In this document: positions 1 to 6,284 of the stretch, piece after piece
Layout of the letters: every line of letters begins with the position of its first letter
Position numbering within the stretch: the stretch's first letter is position 1
DNA from: Pseudomonadota bacterium
GTDB taxonomy: Bacteria; Pseudomonadota; Alphaproteobacteria; Rhizobiales; Xanthobacteraceae
Assembly (NCBI GenBank): GCA_023433965.1
Contig: JAEYTQ010000667.1
Coordinates: 1 to 9,987, forward strand
Length of the DNA: 9,987 nt
Direction: 5' to 3'
Notes under the pieces: model-generated
Database searches by the model: none
What the model was told of the DNA's origin: nothing
What the model saw: only the letters and a program-made list of their open reading frames with translations
Position numbers and translations under genes: made by a program

Positions 1-92
1 GCATGGAGAAGCGCGGCGGCAAGCTCGCGCTCGCCACCATGTGCGTCGGTGTCGGCCAGGGTGTGGCCGTCGCGATCGAAAAGCTGAACTGA
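1..92 (+). CDS. C-terminal end of a thiolase (acetyl-CoA acyltransferase, probably PcaF-like), partial
   Basis: Only the last 29 codons and the TGA stop are in the window; the rest lies upstream. The visible tail reads MEKRGGKLALATMCVGVG and continues QGVAVAIEKLN. The Cys-x-Gly-x-Gly block is the C-terminal thiolase signature, in which the Cys (codon at 42-44) acts as the catalytic base for acyl transfer to CoA. Thiolases condense or cleave 3-oxoacyl-CoAs in the cytoplasm. Because pcaH and pcaG follow on the same strand, 3-oxoadipyl-CoA thiolase (PcaF), the final step of the β-ketoadipate pathway, is the attractive guess. The tail alone cannot separate it from other acetyl-CoA acetyltransferases, so no symbol is given. 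Confidence 0.85.
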   Translation, partial: MEKRGGKLALATMCVGVGQGVAVAIEKLN

Positions 93-126
93 CGAGACGC
101 GAAGCGTCGGCCCCGTCTGATCGGAT

Positions 127-202
127 CGTCATGCCCGGGCCTTGTCCCGGGCATCCACGTTCTTGGCGGCGCCGGACCGCCGGGACAGGCCCGGCTATGA
201 CG
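127..202. repeat. Imperfect palindromic intergenic repeat (REP-like)
   Basis: The left arm CGTCATGCCCGGGCC (from 127, continuing TTGTCCCGG to 150) pairs with the right arm CCGGGACAGGCCCGG (from 180, continuing CTATGACG to 202), with one bulge and about two mismatches. About 29 bases separate the arms. The left arm also contains its own CCCGGG...CCCGGG self-complementarity. The layout (CGTCAT at one end, ATGACG at the other, GGGCC/TGTCCCGG cores) resembles a repeat I recall as frequent between genes in Bradyrhizobium and relatives. It would fold as a long cruciform or RNA hairpin after the thiolase stop and might act as a transcription attenuator. Only one copy is present here, so dispersal is inferred. 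Confidence 0.7.
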
Positions 203-238
203 GAAGCAGGAGCGAAACACGCTCCGAAACCCGCTTCC
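202..238. repeat. Nested inverted repeat upstream of pcaH
   Basis: An inner perfect inverted repeat GGAGCG (209-214) / CGCTCC (220-225) with a 5-base loop is enclosed by an outer pair GGAAGC (202-207) / GCTTCC (233-238). It could be a second hairpin after the thiolase gene (no T run follows, so a weak terminator at best) or a regulator-binding site. It ends about 18 bases upstream of the pcaH -10-like sequence, which is a plausible activator position. The function is not determined. Confidence 0.45.
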
Positions 239-247
239 CCGAATTAG

Positions 248-261
248 TTATATCCTATAAT
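248..261 (+). promoter_or_regulatory. Probable pcaH promoter -10 region with overlapping palindrome
   Basis: TATAAT at 256-261 is a perfect consensus -10 hexamer in an AT-rich island (about 242-266) of an otherwise GC-rich gap. It overlaps an inverted repeat TTATA-TCC-TATAA (248-260). No good -35 lies 16-18 bases upstream; the sequence there is around CGCTTCC, which would fit an activator-dependent promoter. LysR- and IclR-type regulators (PcaQ, PcaR) control pca genes in other proteobacteria, but I do not recognise a specific box for either. A start near 268 would give a leader of about 47 bases. Confidence 0.4.
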
Positions 262-278
262 GATTGGCGGAAGCGTGA

Positions 279-307
279 CCGGCCGGACCACAATGGCCGG
301 GGAGGAG
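279..307 (+). promoter_or_regulatory. pcaH leader hairpin and strong Shine-Dalgarno
   Basis: GGAGGAG at 301-307 is a near-perfect Shine-Dalgarno 7 bases before the pcaH ATG at 315 and fixes that start. Immediately upstream, CCGGCC (279-284) and GGCCGG (295-300) can form a 6-bp GC-only stem with a 10-base loop that abuts the ribosome-binding site. The stem does not mask the site. It may simply hold the site open or stabilise the 5' end. Confidence 0.45.
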
Positions 308-314
308 TTCGCCA

Positions 315-1016
315 ATGACATTCATCTATCCCACGGACAGCAACAAGGCGCATCCGCTGCCGCTGTCGCCCGACTACAAGAGCTCGATCAAGCGCGCACC
401 GAACAAGCCCTTGATCCCGATGCCCCATACGCTGTCCGAGCTGACCGGCCCGGTCTATGGCCACGAGACGGTGCGCGAGGGCGACAACGATCTCACCCGC
501 CAGCACGCGGGCGAGCCGCTCGGCGAGCGCATCATCGTGCACGGCCATGTGCGCGACGAGGACGGCCGCGGTGTGCCGAACTCGCTGGTCGAAATCTGGC
601 AGGCCAATTCCTGCGGCCGCTACGTTCACGTCCGTGATCAGCATCCGGCGCCGCTCGATCCGAATTTCACCGGCGCGGGCCGCACCGTGAGCGATGCCGC
701 CGGCTATTACCGCTTCGTCAGCATCAAGCCAGGCGCCTATCCCTGGGGTAATCACCACAACGCCTGGCGCCCGGCCCACATCCATCTCTCGGTGTTCGGC
801 CATTCCTTCGTCACGCGCCTCGTGACGCAGATGTATTTCCCGAACGACCCCCTGTTCCCGTTCGATCCGATCTTCAACTCGGTGCCGGACGAGAAGGCGC
901 GGGCGCGGATGGTCTCGTCATTCGATCTCGAGAACACCCAGCCCGAATGGGCGCTGTGCTACCGCTTCGACATCGTGCTGCGCGGCAAGAACGCCACCCC
1001 CATGGAGAGCCACTAA
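315..1016 (+). CDS. pcaH: Protocatechuate 3,4-dioxygenase β subunit
   Basis: With PcaG it forms the cytoplasmic non-haem Fe(III) enzyme that opens protocatechuate between its two hydroxyls to give 3-carboxy-cis,cis-muconate, entering the β-ketoadipate pathway. The β subunit carries the iron. All expected ligands are visible in the 233-aa product: Tyr103 (in WQANSCGRY), Tyr142 (in KPGAYPW), and His155 and His157 (in WRPAHIH), with active-site Arg152 in the same motif. The Tyr-Tyr-His-His spacing (39, 13, 2) equals that recalled for the Pseudomonas putida enzyme. The N-terminal PcaH extension (about residues 1-60) precedes the intradiol dioxygenase core. Length is normal for the family. The start is set by the strong Shine-Dalgarno at 301-307. 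It is the first gene of the pcaHG pair and looks intact and functional. Confidence 0.97.
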   Translation: MTFIYPTDSNKAHPLPLSPDYKSSIKRAPNKPLIPMPHTLSELTGPVYGHETVREGDNDLTRQHAGEPLGERIIVHGHVRDEDGRGVPNSLVEIWQANSCGRYVHVRDQHPAPLDPNFTGAGRTVSDAAGYYRFVSIKPGAYPWGNHHNAWRPAHIHLSVFGHSFVTRLVTQMYFPNDPLFPFDPIFNSVPDEKARARMVSSFDLENTQPEWALCYRFDIVLRGKNATPMESH

Positions 1017-1619
1017 GTGCAAGAGTCCATGAAGCCCGACGGGATCACCCCGTCGCAGACCGTCGGTCCTTTCTTCAAGTACGGCCTGACGCCGAACGGC
1101 GACTACGCCTGGAACGATGCGTTCACCAATTCGACGCTGACCCCTGACGTCTCAGGTGACCGCATCCGTATCGAAGGCCGCGTGTTCGACGGCGACGGCG
1201 TTGCCGTGCCGGATTGCATACTGGAGATCTGGCAGCCGGATGCGCAGGGACGCTTCGCCGACCCGCAGGACAAGCGCGCGCTGCCCAATGCGAGCTTTCG
1301 CGGCTTTGCCCGTTGCGGCACCGACAAGGACGGCAACTATTGCTTCGACACCATCAAGCCGGGCGCGGTGCCGGATCCGGACGGCAAGCCGCAGGCGCCG
1401 CACATCCTGCTTGCCGTGTTCGGCCGCGGCATGCTCAGGCATCTCTACACCCGCATCTATTTCAGCGACGAGGCCGGTAATGCCGCCGACCCCGTGCTGG
1501 CGTTGGTGCCCGCCGAGCGGCGCGCCACGCTGACGGCCGTGCGGGATGCTGGCAGCCCGGTCTATCGGCTGGATCTGCGGCTTCAGGGCGACGACGAGAC
1601 GGTGTTCTTCGACGTGTGA
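1017..1619 (+). CDS. pcaG: Protocatechuate 3,4-dioxygenase α subunit
   Basis: This is the 200-aa partner of PcaH in the αβ protomer. α subunits share the intradiol-dioxygenase β-sandwich but lack the iron ligands and help shape the active-site pocket. Visible family blocks are TPSQTVGPFFKYGL near the N terminus (residues 11-24), the EIWQPDAQGRF block (Phe where PcaH has ligand Tyr103) and QAPHILLAVFGRGML, where one iron-binding His of β is replaced. This confirms α rather than a second β. The GTG start directly follows the pcaH TAA with no gap; GGAG at 1004-1007 lies 9 bases upstream and supports it. An in-frame ATG at 1029 is possible but has no comparable ribosome-binding site. The contiguous arrangement suggests translational coupling and 1:1 subunit synthesis. 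Confidence 0.96.
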   Translation: MQESMKPDGITPSQTVGPFFKYGLTPNGDYAWNDAFTNSTLTPDVSGDRIRIEGRVFDGDGVAVPDCILEIWQPDAQGRFADPQDKRALPNASFRGFARCGTDKDGNYCFDTIKPGAVPDPDGKPQAPHILLAVFGRGMLRHLYTRIYFSDEAGNAADPVLALVPAERRATLTAVRDAGSPVYRLDLRLQGDDETVFFDV

Positions 1620-1630
1620 CGGCAAGGCGT

Positions 1631-1653
1631 GCCGGGGAGGCCAGCTCCTCGGC
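1631..1653 (+). terminator. Hairpin downstream of pcaG
   Basis: GCCGGGGAG (1631-1639) pairs with CTCCTCGGC (1645-1653), a 9-bp stem with one G·T wobble and a 5-base loop, starting 11 bases after the pcaG stop. No T run follows, so it is not a textbook intrinsic terminator. It could still end or attenuate the pca transcript or protect its 3' end. It is the first of three consecutive hairpins in this gap. Confidence 0.5.
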
Positions 1654-1665
1654 CCGCATGTCTCG

Positions 1666-1721
1666 GCGGGCGCATCAGCTCCGGCGCTCGTTGCGCCCGC
1701 TCATGCGTCAGCTTCGCTGAC
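1666..1721. repeat. Two further inverted repeats between pcaG and the MCP gene
   Basis: GCGGGCGCA (1666-1674) and TGCGCCCGC (1692-1700) form a perfect 9-bp inverted repeat around a 17-base loop. It is followed by GTCAGC-TTC-GCTGAC (1707-1721), a perfect 6-bp hairpin with a 3-base loop. The segments GCATCAGCTCCG (from 1672) and GCGTCAGCTTCG (from 1705) also resemble each other as a degenerate direct repeat. No T tract follows. The block may be a termination region or a degenerate intergenic repeat. The rest of the gap, to 1855, shows no promoter I would defend. Confidence 0.5.
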
Positions 1722-1855
1722 TCAATACCGATGGTCTGTAGTCGAATTCCGTAATTGTGCGGGGTTCGCATGCTGTTATTCCCGCGCGCAGCAATCCCGT
1801 ATTTACCGTGTTCATCTAGGGTGGCGGCAGTTTCGACGGCGACCCGGATTGCTCC

Positions 1856-3574
1856 ATGAAATTTCGTCTGTCCTTGTCCTCCGCGATCATTGCGTTCGGC
1901 GTCGTTCTCGCCATCGGTTTTGCCGCCGTGGTTTCGACCAGTCTGTACGCGCTGAAAGAACTCAAGGTCGGCGGTCCGCTCTATTCCGACATCAAGCTCG
2001 GCAACGACCTGATCGCCGACATCCTGCCGCCGCCGGAATACATCATCGAAGCTTATCTCGAGGCCACCCTGGCCATGCGCGAGCCGGACCAATTGGCTGC
2101 CCATGGCGAGCGGCTGGTCCAGCTCCGCAAGGATTACGACGACCGCAAGGCGTTCTGGGTCACCTCCCCCCTTTCAGCCGACCTGAAGACCGCGCTGGTC
2201 TCGAAGTCCGACGCCGAGGTGCAGAAATTCTGGAAGGCATCCGACCAGCTGCTGCCCGCGCTCAAGGCCAAGGACACGGCTGCGTCCGAGCGCGCCTATG
2301 CGCAGGTCAAGGACGCCTATACCGCGCATCGCGCCATCGTCGACAGCATTGTCGAGAACGCCAACAAGCGGAATGCCGCCATGGAGAAGCTGGCGGCGGA
2401 GCGCGACAGCGCGATGCTCTATATCCTCCTCAGCGTCGCCGCCGCCGTGCTCGCCTTCGTTGCGGCCGGCCTGCTCGGCGTTGCGCTCGGCGTGGTGCGG
2501 CCGATCGTGCGCATGACGGGCACGATGCAGAAGCTGGCGACCGGCGACCTCGCCGCCGATATCCCGTTCGCGCACCGCCAGGACGAGGTCGGCTCGATGG
2601 CGGGAGCGCTCGTGGTGTTCAAGCAGGCGGCAATCGAGAATTCCCGTCTGCGCGAGGAACAGTTGCGCCAGGAGCAGGAGGCCGCGCTTGCCAAACGCTC
2701 CGCCCTGCACCAGATGGCCGAAACGGTCGAGCGCGAGACCGGCCGCTCGGTCCATACCGCGACCGAGGCGACGCAAGGCGTCGAGCAAGCCGCCTCCGGC
2801 CTGTCGGAGATCGCAAAGTCGCTCTCCGCGCAGTCGCAGGCGGTCGCGGCGGCCTCGACCCAGGCGCTCGGCAGCTCGCAGGCCGTCTCGGCTGCAGCCG
2901 AGGAGCTGAGCGCCTCGATCCGCGAGATCGCAAGCCAGGTCGCGCGGACCAGCACCGTCACCAAATCGGCGGTCGCCGGCCGCGAGCAGGCGCGTTCGAC
3001 CATTCAGGCGCTGGCGGGATCGGTGAAGAAGATCGCCGAGGTTTCCGACCTGATCGGCGGCATTGCCGGTCAGACCAACCTGCTCGCGCTCAACGCGACG
3101 ATCGAGGCCGCGCGCGCCGGTGAAGCCGGCCGCGGCTTCGCGGTGGTTGCCGCCGAAGTGAAATCGCTCTCCGACCAGACCGCGAAGTCCACCGAGGAGA
3201 TCGGACGACTCATCACCGAGATCCAGACCTCGACGCAGGCCGCGGTCGATGCTGTGGAGGCGATGGGAGGCCACATCGTCGAGATCGACGGCGTCGCGAC
3301 CTCGGTTGCCGCCGCGATGGAAGAGCAGGACGCGGCGACGCGCGAGATCACACGGTCGATCTCCGAATCGGCCTCTGCCGCCAAGGAGGTCTCGGCCAAG
3401 ATCGGCGATGTCAGCCGTGACGCCGCCGCGGTGGATGCGCGCGCAGCCGAAGTCAGCAGGGGATTGCTGGGATGGCGGCCAATCTCGAACAGCTGCGGTC
3501 GGTGGTCGTGCGAACCGTGCGCGACTCGACTGCGGCGGCCTGAGCCCGGCGGTTGCTGGTGCCCGGGAGCGTGA
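1856..3574 (+). CDS. Methyl-accepting chemotaxis protein with frameshifted C terminus
   Basis: This is an inner-membrane chemoreceptor that senses a ligand outside the cytoplasmic membrane and controls the CheA kinase through CheW. In the 572-aa reading: TM1 is about residues 8-30; a helical sensor region of about 150 residues contains the block [14 protein letters not shown] (54-67); TM2 is about 187-212; HAMP is about 213-265, starting VVRPI; the long coiled-coil signalling domain runs to about 530. The hairpin tip is clear ([16 protein letters not shown] at 405-420, then [15 protein letters not shown]). After Ser534-Arg535 the frame turns into Cys/Trp/Arg/Pro-rich sequence unlike an MCP. 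The other frame gives [16 protein letters not shown] then [11 protein letters not shown] and a stop at 3541-3543, a normal end for this type. One missing G in the run at 3459-3462 explains this; the restored product would be 562 aa. The signalling tip is intact. The ligand is unknown. Confidence 0.9.
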   Translation: MKFRLSLSSAIIAFGVVLAIGFAAVVSTSLYALKELKVGGPLYSDIKLGNDLIADILPPPEYIIEAYLEATLAMREPDQLAAHGERLVQLRKDYDDRKAFWVTSPLSADLKTALVSKSDAEVQKFWKASDQLLPALKAKDTAASERAYAQVKDAYTAHRAIVDSIVENANKRNAAMEKLAAERDSAMLYILLSVAAAVLAFVAAGLLGVALGVVRPIVRMTGTMQKLATGDLAADIPFAHRQDEVGSMAGALVVFKQAAIENSRLREEQLRQEQEAALAKRSALHQMAETVERETGRSVHTATEATQGVEQAASGLSEIAKSLSAQSQAVAAASTQALGSSQAVSAAAEELSASIREIASQVARTSTVTKSAVAGREQARSTIQALAGSVKKIAEVSDLIGGIAGQTNLLALNATIEAARAGEAGRGFAVVAAEVKSLSDQTAKSTEEIGRLITEIQTSTQAAVDAVEAMGGHIVEIDGVATSVAAAMEEQDAATREITRSISESASAAKEVSAKIGDVSRDAAAVDARAAEVSRGLLGWRPISNSCGRWSCEPCATRLRRPEPGGCWCPGA

Positions 3575-3611
3575 TCGTGCAGTATGGCGCGGGACAGGGG
3601 CATCGTGGTTC

Positions 3612-4676
3612 ATGACATCTGCACCATTGCCGGCGGTCGTTGAGCCCGCCCGACTGACGGCCGCCCTGCGCAGGGGCGGCGTGCTCGACGCCGGCGCCGT
3701 GCGCGAGGTGAAGGTGCTGCACCAGCGCGACACCGTCGTGTCGCACATCATCCGGCTCGGCTTGCGCTATGTCGGCGAATCCGCCGGCGCCCCGCAGTCG
3801 CTGATCGTGAAGATCCCCAATTCCGCTTTCGCGCAGACGCTGGCCGATGGCGGCCGGCGCGAGGTGAACTATTACACGCAGCTCGCGCCGAAAATGCCGC
3901 CGGGGCTCGTGCCGCGCTGCTTTGACGGACGTTTCGACGACCAGAGCCTGGCCTGGCATCTTCTGCTCCAAGACCTCACCGACAGCCACGCGACCGCGGC
4001 CCAATGGCCGCTGCCGCCGTCGCGCGAGCAGGCGGCAGCGATCGTCACCACCCTCGCACGCTGGCACGCGGCATGGTGGGACCGCCCCGATCTCGGCGAC
4101 CCCGTCGGTGCGTTTGCGAGCGCCGAGGAGGGCGCGCAGCGCATGGAGACCTTCGCCGGCCATTACGACCGCTTCGCCGATCTGGTCGGTGATCGCCTCA
4201 GCGAGGAACGGCGCATCATCTATCGCCGCCTCATCGATCAGTCGGAGCGACTGTCCCAGCGCTACCATTCACGCCGTCACCTCAGCATCACCCATGGCGA
4301 CGCTCATGTCTGGAATTTCCTGCTGCCGCGAGCGGGCGCCGCCGACACCGTGCGTATCTTCGATTTCGACCTTTGGAGCATCAACGTTCCGACCCTCGAC
4401 CTTGCCTACATGATGGCCATGCACTGGTATCCGGAGCGAAGGCAGGCGCTCGAACGGCTGCTGCTCAATCTCTACCATGACACGCTGATCGAGAGCGGCA
4501 TCACCGGCTACACGCGGGGCGCGCTCGATCGCGACTACCGCTGGGCCGTGCTCTGGCAGATCACGCGGCCGGTCTGGCAGTGGAGCATCAACATCCCGCC
4601 GGTGATCTGGTGGAACAATCTGGAGCGGGTGTTCGCGGCGGTGGATGATCTGGGCTGCGAGGAGTTGCTGGGGTGA
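3612..4676 (+). CDS. Phosphotransferase of the APH / ecdysteroid-kinase-like fold, substrate unknown
   Basis: This 354-aa cytoplasmic protein has the protein-kinase-like fold of small-molecule kinases. Visible elements are a candidate ATP-lysine Lys67 in LIVKIP, a helix-C glutamate around Glu84 (RREVNYY), a hinge-like segment LLLQDL (117-122), the catalytic loop ITHGDAHVWNFLL (226-238; Asp230 catalytic, Asn235 metal-binding), and IFDFDLW (249-255), in which Asp251 takes the DFG-Asp role. The LLLQDL and HGDAHVWN blocks resemble the EcKinase/DUF1679 branch more than classic antibiotic-resistance APHs. A high Trp content near the C terminus (WQWSINIPPVIWWNN, 322-336) may form a substrate lid. 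The reading frame stays open upstream of 3612, but the ATG at 3612 is the first plausible start, with AGGGG at 3596-3600. It follows the MCP on the same strand and may be co-transcribed. The acceptor substrate cannot be told from sequence. Confidence 0.85.
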   Translation: MTSAPLPAVVEPARLTAALRRGGVLDAGAVREVKVLHQRDTVVSHIIRLGLRYVGESAGAPQSLIVKIPNSAFAQTLADGGRREVNYYTQLAPKMPPGLVPRCFDGRFDDQSLAWHLLLQDLTDSHATAAQWPLPPSREQAAAIVTTLARWHAAWWDRPDLGDPVGAFASAEEGAQRMETFAGHYDRFADLVGDRLSEERRIIYRRLIDQSERLSQRYHSRRHLSITHGDAHVWNFLLPRAGAADTVRIFDFDLWSINVPTLDLAYMMAMHWYPERRQALERLLLNLYHDTLIESGITGYTRGALDRDYRWAVLWQITRPVWQWSINIPPVIWWNNLERVFAAVDDLGCEELLG

Positions 4677-4695
4677 TCTCCCGGGGCACGAGATC
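4675..4695. terminator. Small inverted repeat between convergent genes
   Basis: GATCTC (4675-4680, overlapping the kinase stop codon) and GAGATC (4690-4695) form a 6-bp inverted repeat around a 9-base loop in the 32-base gap between the convergent kinase and MFS genes. It is symmetric and could serve both strands as a weak terminator, but there is no T run on either side. Confidence 0.3.
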
Positions 4696-4708
4696 GCGCG
4701 AAACTGCG

Positions 4709-6265
4709 CTACTCCATCACCGCATGTTCCGGCCCCGCCGCCTGCTTGCGCAGCGTGGCCTTGGTCGAGCCGATCAGCAAGGCGAGCGGCAGGGTGCACA
4801 GCACGAAGATCATCACCAGCTGGTAATCGTGCGAGAAGGCGATGATCTGCGCCTGCACGCTGACCATTCTGTCCGCCATGGCACGGCCGGTGTCGGTCGA
4901 CAGATTGATGATGCCGCTGACGCCGGGCATCTGCAGGGCGTGGTTGAACGGGTTGATGTGCTCGGACAGGATCGCGTAGGTCCAACGCGTGCCCTGCGTC
5001 AGTTGCGCGATCACGATGGAAATGCCGACCGAGCTTGCGACGTTGCGCATCAGGGTCAGCATCGCGGTGCCGTCGGTGCGCAGCTCGTTCGACAGCGTCA
5101 GGAACGCCACGGTCGAGAGCGGCACGAAGACGAGGCCGAAGCCGAAGCCCTGGATGACGCTGACGGTGACGATCTCCGGCACCTGGGTCAGGTCGGTCCA
5201 GCCGGTCATCTGGAACAGCGAGCCGGCAGTCAGTGCCAGCCCCGCGATGATCAGCGTGCGCGCCTCGAAATAGCGCATCATGCGGCCGACCAGCATCATG
5301 GCGAAGAAGGTGCCTAAGCCGCGGCTCGCCAGCAGCAGGCCGGCGGTGATGATGGGATAACCGATCACGTTCTGCATGTAGGGCGAGGCCAGCGCCATGG
5401 TCGAGAACAGCACGAGCCCCATCACGATCATGAAGACGCAGCCGGTGACGAAGTTGCGGTCCCGGAACAGCGCGAAGCGGATGAACGGCGTCGACGTCGT
5501 GAAGGAGTGCGCGAGGAAGAAGTAGAAGGCGGCGGCGGAGACGATGAACTCCGCGACGATCTCGTTGGATTCCAGCCAGCCCAATTGCTCGCCGCGGTCG
5601 AGCGCGAGCTGAAGTGCGCCGATCGCAACCGCAAGCGCGGCGAAACCGAACCAGTCGAATCTGAGGCTGAGATTCCTGTCGGTCTCATCCATGAAGACGA
5701 TGAGGCCGAGCACGGTAATGGCGCCGAAGGGCAGATTGACGAAGAAGACCCAGTGCCAGGAATAGGTCTCTGTCAGCCAGGCTCCGAGCGAGGGCCCCAT
5801 GATCGGGCCCATCATCACCCCCATGCCCCAGATCGCCATCGCCTTGGCGCGCTCCTGGAGCGTGTAGTAGTCGAGCATGACCGATTGCGACAGCGGCACC
5901 AGGGCCGCGCCGAACACGCCCTGCAGCAGGCGGAACAGCACCATCTGGGTGATGTCCTGCGCGAGGCCGCACAGCACCGACGCCATGGTGAAGCCGGCCG
6001 CGCAGATGATGAAGATACGCTTGCGGCCGAAGCGGTTGGCGATCCAGCCCACCGGCGCCGTCATGATCGCTGCGGCGACGATGTAGGAGGTCAGCACCCA
6101 GTTGATCTGGTCCTGCGAAGCCGACAGACTGCCCTGCATGTAGGGCAGGGCGACGTTGGCGATGGTGGTGTCCAGCGCCTGCATGATGGTCGCGGTCATG
6201 GCGCAGATCGTCACCATGTTCCGGCGCAGGCCGGGCACCATCAGGCTGGCATTGGGGCCGGACAT
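4709..6265 (-). CDS. EmrB/QacA-type (DHA2) MFS multidrug efflux transporter, 14 TM
   Basis: This inner-membrane drug:H+ antiporter is the pump subunit of an EmrAB-type tripartite system. The product is 518 aa, a normal DHA2 length. The DHA2 motif LDTTIANVALP is at residues 31-41 in TM1. Motif A, GWIANRFGRKR, is at 73-83 between TM2 and TM3. Motif C, GPIMGPSLGAWL, is at 153-164 in TM5 and marks antiporters. A long extracytoplasmic loop (about 425-475) precedes the last TM at about 481-499. The frame extends upstream over the adaptor gene, but the start chosen is the ATG at 6265. It lies 19 bases after the adaptor stop, with AAAGG 8 bases upstream, and gives the expected N terminus MSGPNASLMVPGLRRN. 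It is the last gene of the marR-emrA-emrB unit. Substrates are not predictable. Confidence 0.95.
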   Translation of the reverse strand: MSGPNASLMVPGLRRNMVTICAMTATIMQALDTTIANVALPYMQGSLSASQDQINWVLTSYIVAAAIMTAPVGWIANRFGRKRIFIICAAGFTMASVLCGLAQDITQMVLFRLLQGVFGAALVPLSQSVMLDYYTLQERAKAMAIWGMGVMMGPIMGPSLGAWLTETYSWHWVFFVNLPFGAITVLGLIVFMDETDRNLSLRFDWFGFAALAVAIGALQLALDRGEQLGWLESNEIVAEFIVSAAAFYFFLAHSFTTSTPFIRFALFRDRNFVTGCVFMIVMGLVLFSTMALASPYMQNVIGYPIITAGLLLASRGLGTFFAMMLVGRMMRYFEARTLIIAGLALTAGSLFQMTGWTDLTQVPEIVTVSVIQGFGFGLVFVPLSTVAFLTLSNELRTDGTAMLTLMRNVASSVGISIVIAQLTQGTRWTYAILSEHINPFNHALQMPGVSGIINLSTDTGRAMADRMVSVQAQIIAFSHDYQLVMIFVLCTLPLALLIGSTKATLRKQAAGPEHAVME

Positions 6266-6284
6266 CGGATCGGACCTTTGTTTC

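Noticed and set aside
1546..3123. Plus-strand open frame (525 codons) overlapping pcaG and the MCP gene in another frame
   Set aside because: Low-complexity Arg/Gly/Ala sequence without domain signatures, starting inside pcaG. Its frame is the one the MCP C terminus should return to after 3462, but this open stretch ends at 3123 and is not part of the MCP.
3458..3464. Programmed -1 ribosomal frameshift in the MCP
   Set aside because: The site CAGGGGA does not match a canonical slippery heptamer and I see no convincing downstream stimulatory structure. A single-base deletion or sequencing error is simpler.
2174..3751. Long minus-strand open frame (525 codons) antisense to the MCP gene
   Set aside because: Composition is Arg/Gly/Leu-rich with no recognisable domain. 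It mirrors a GC-rich coding strand with strong third-position bias, and the plus-strand MCP is unambiguous.
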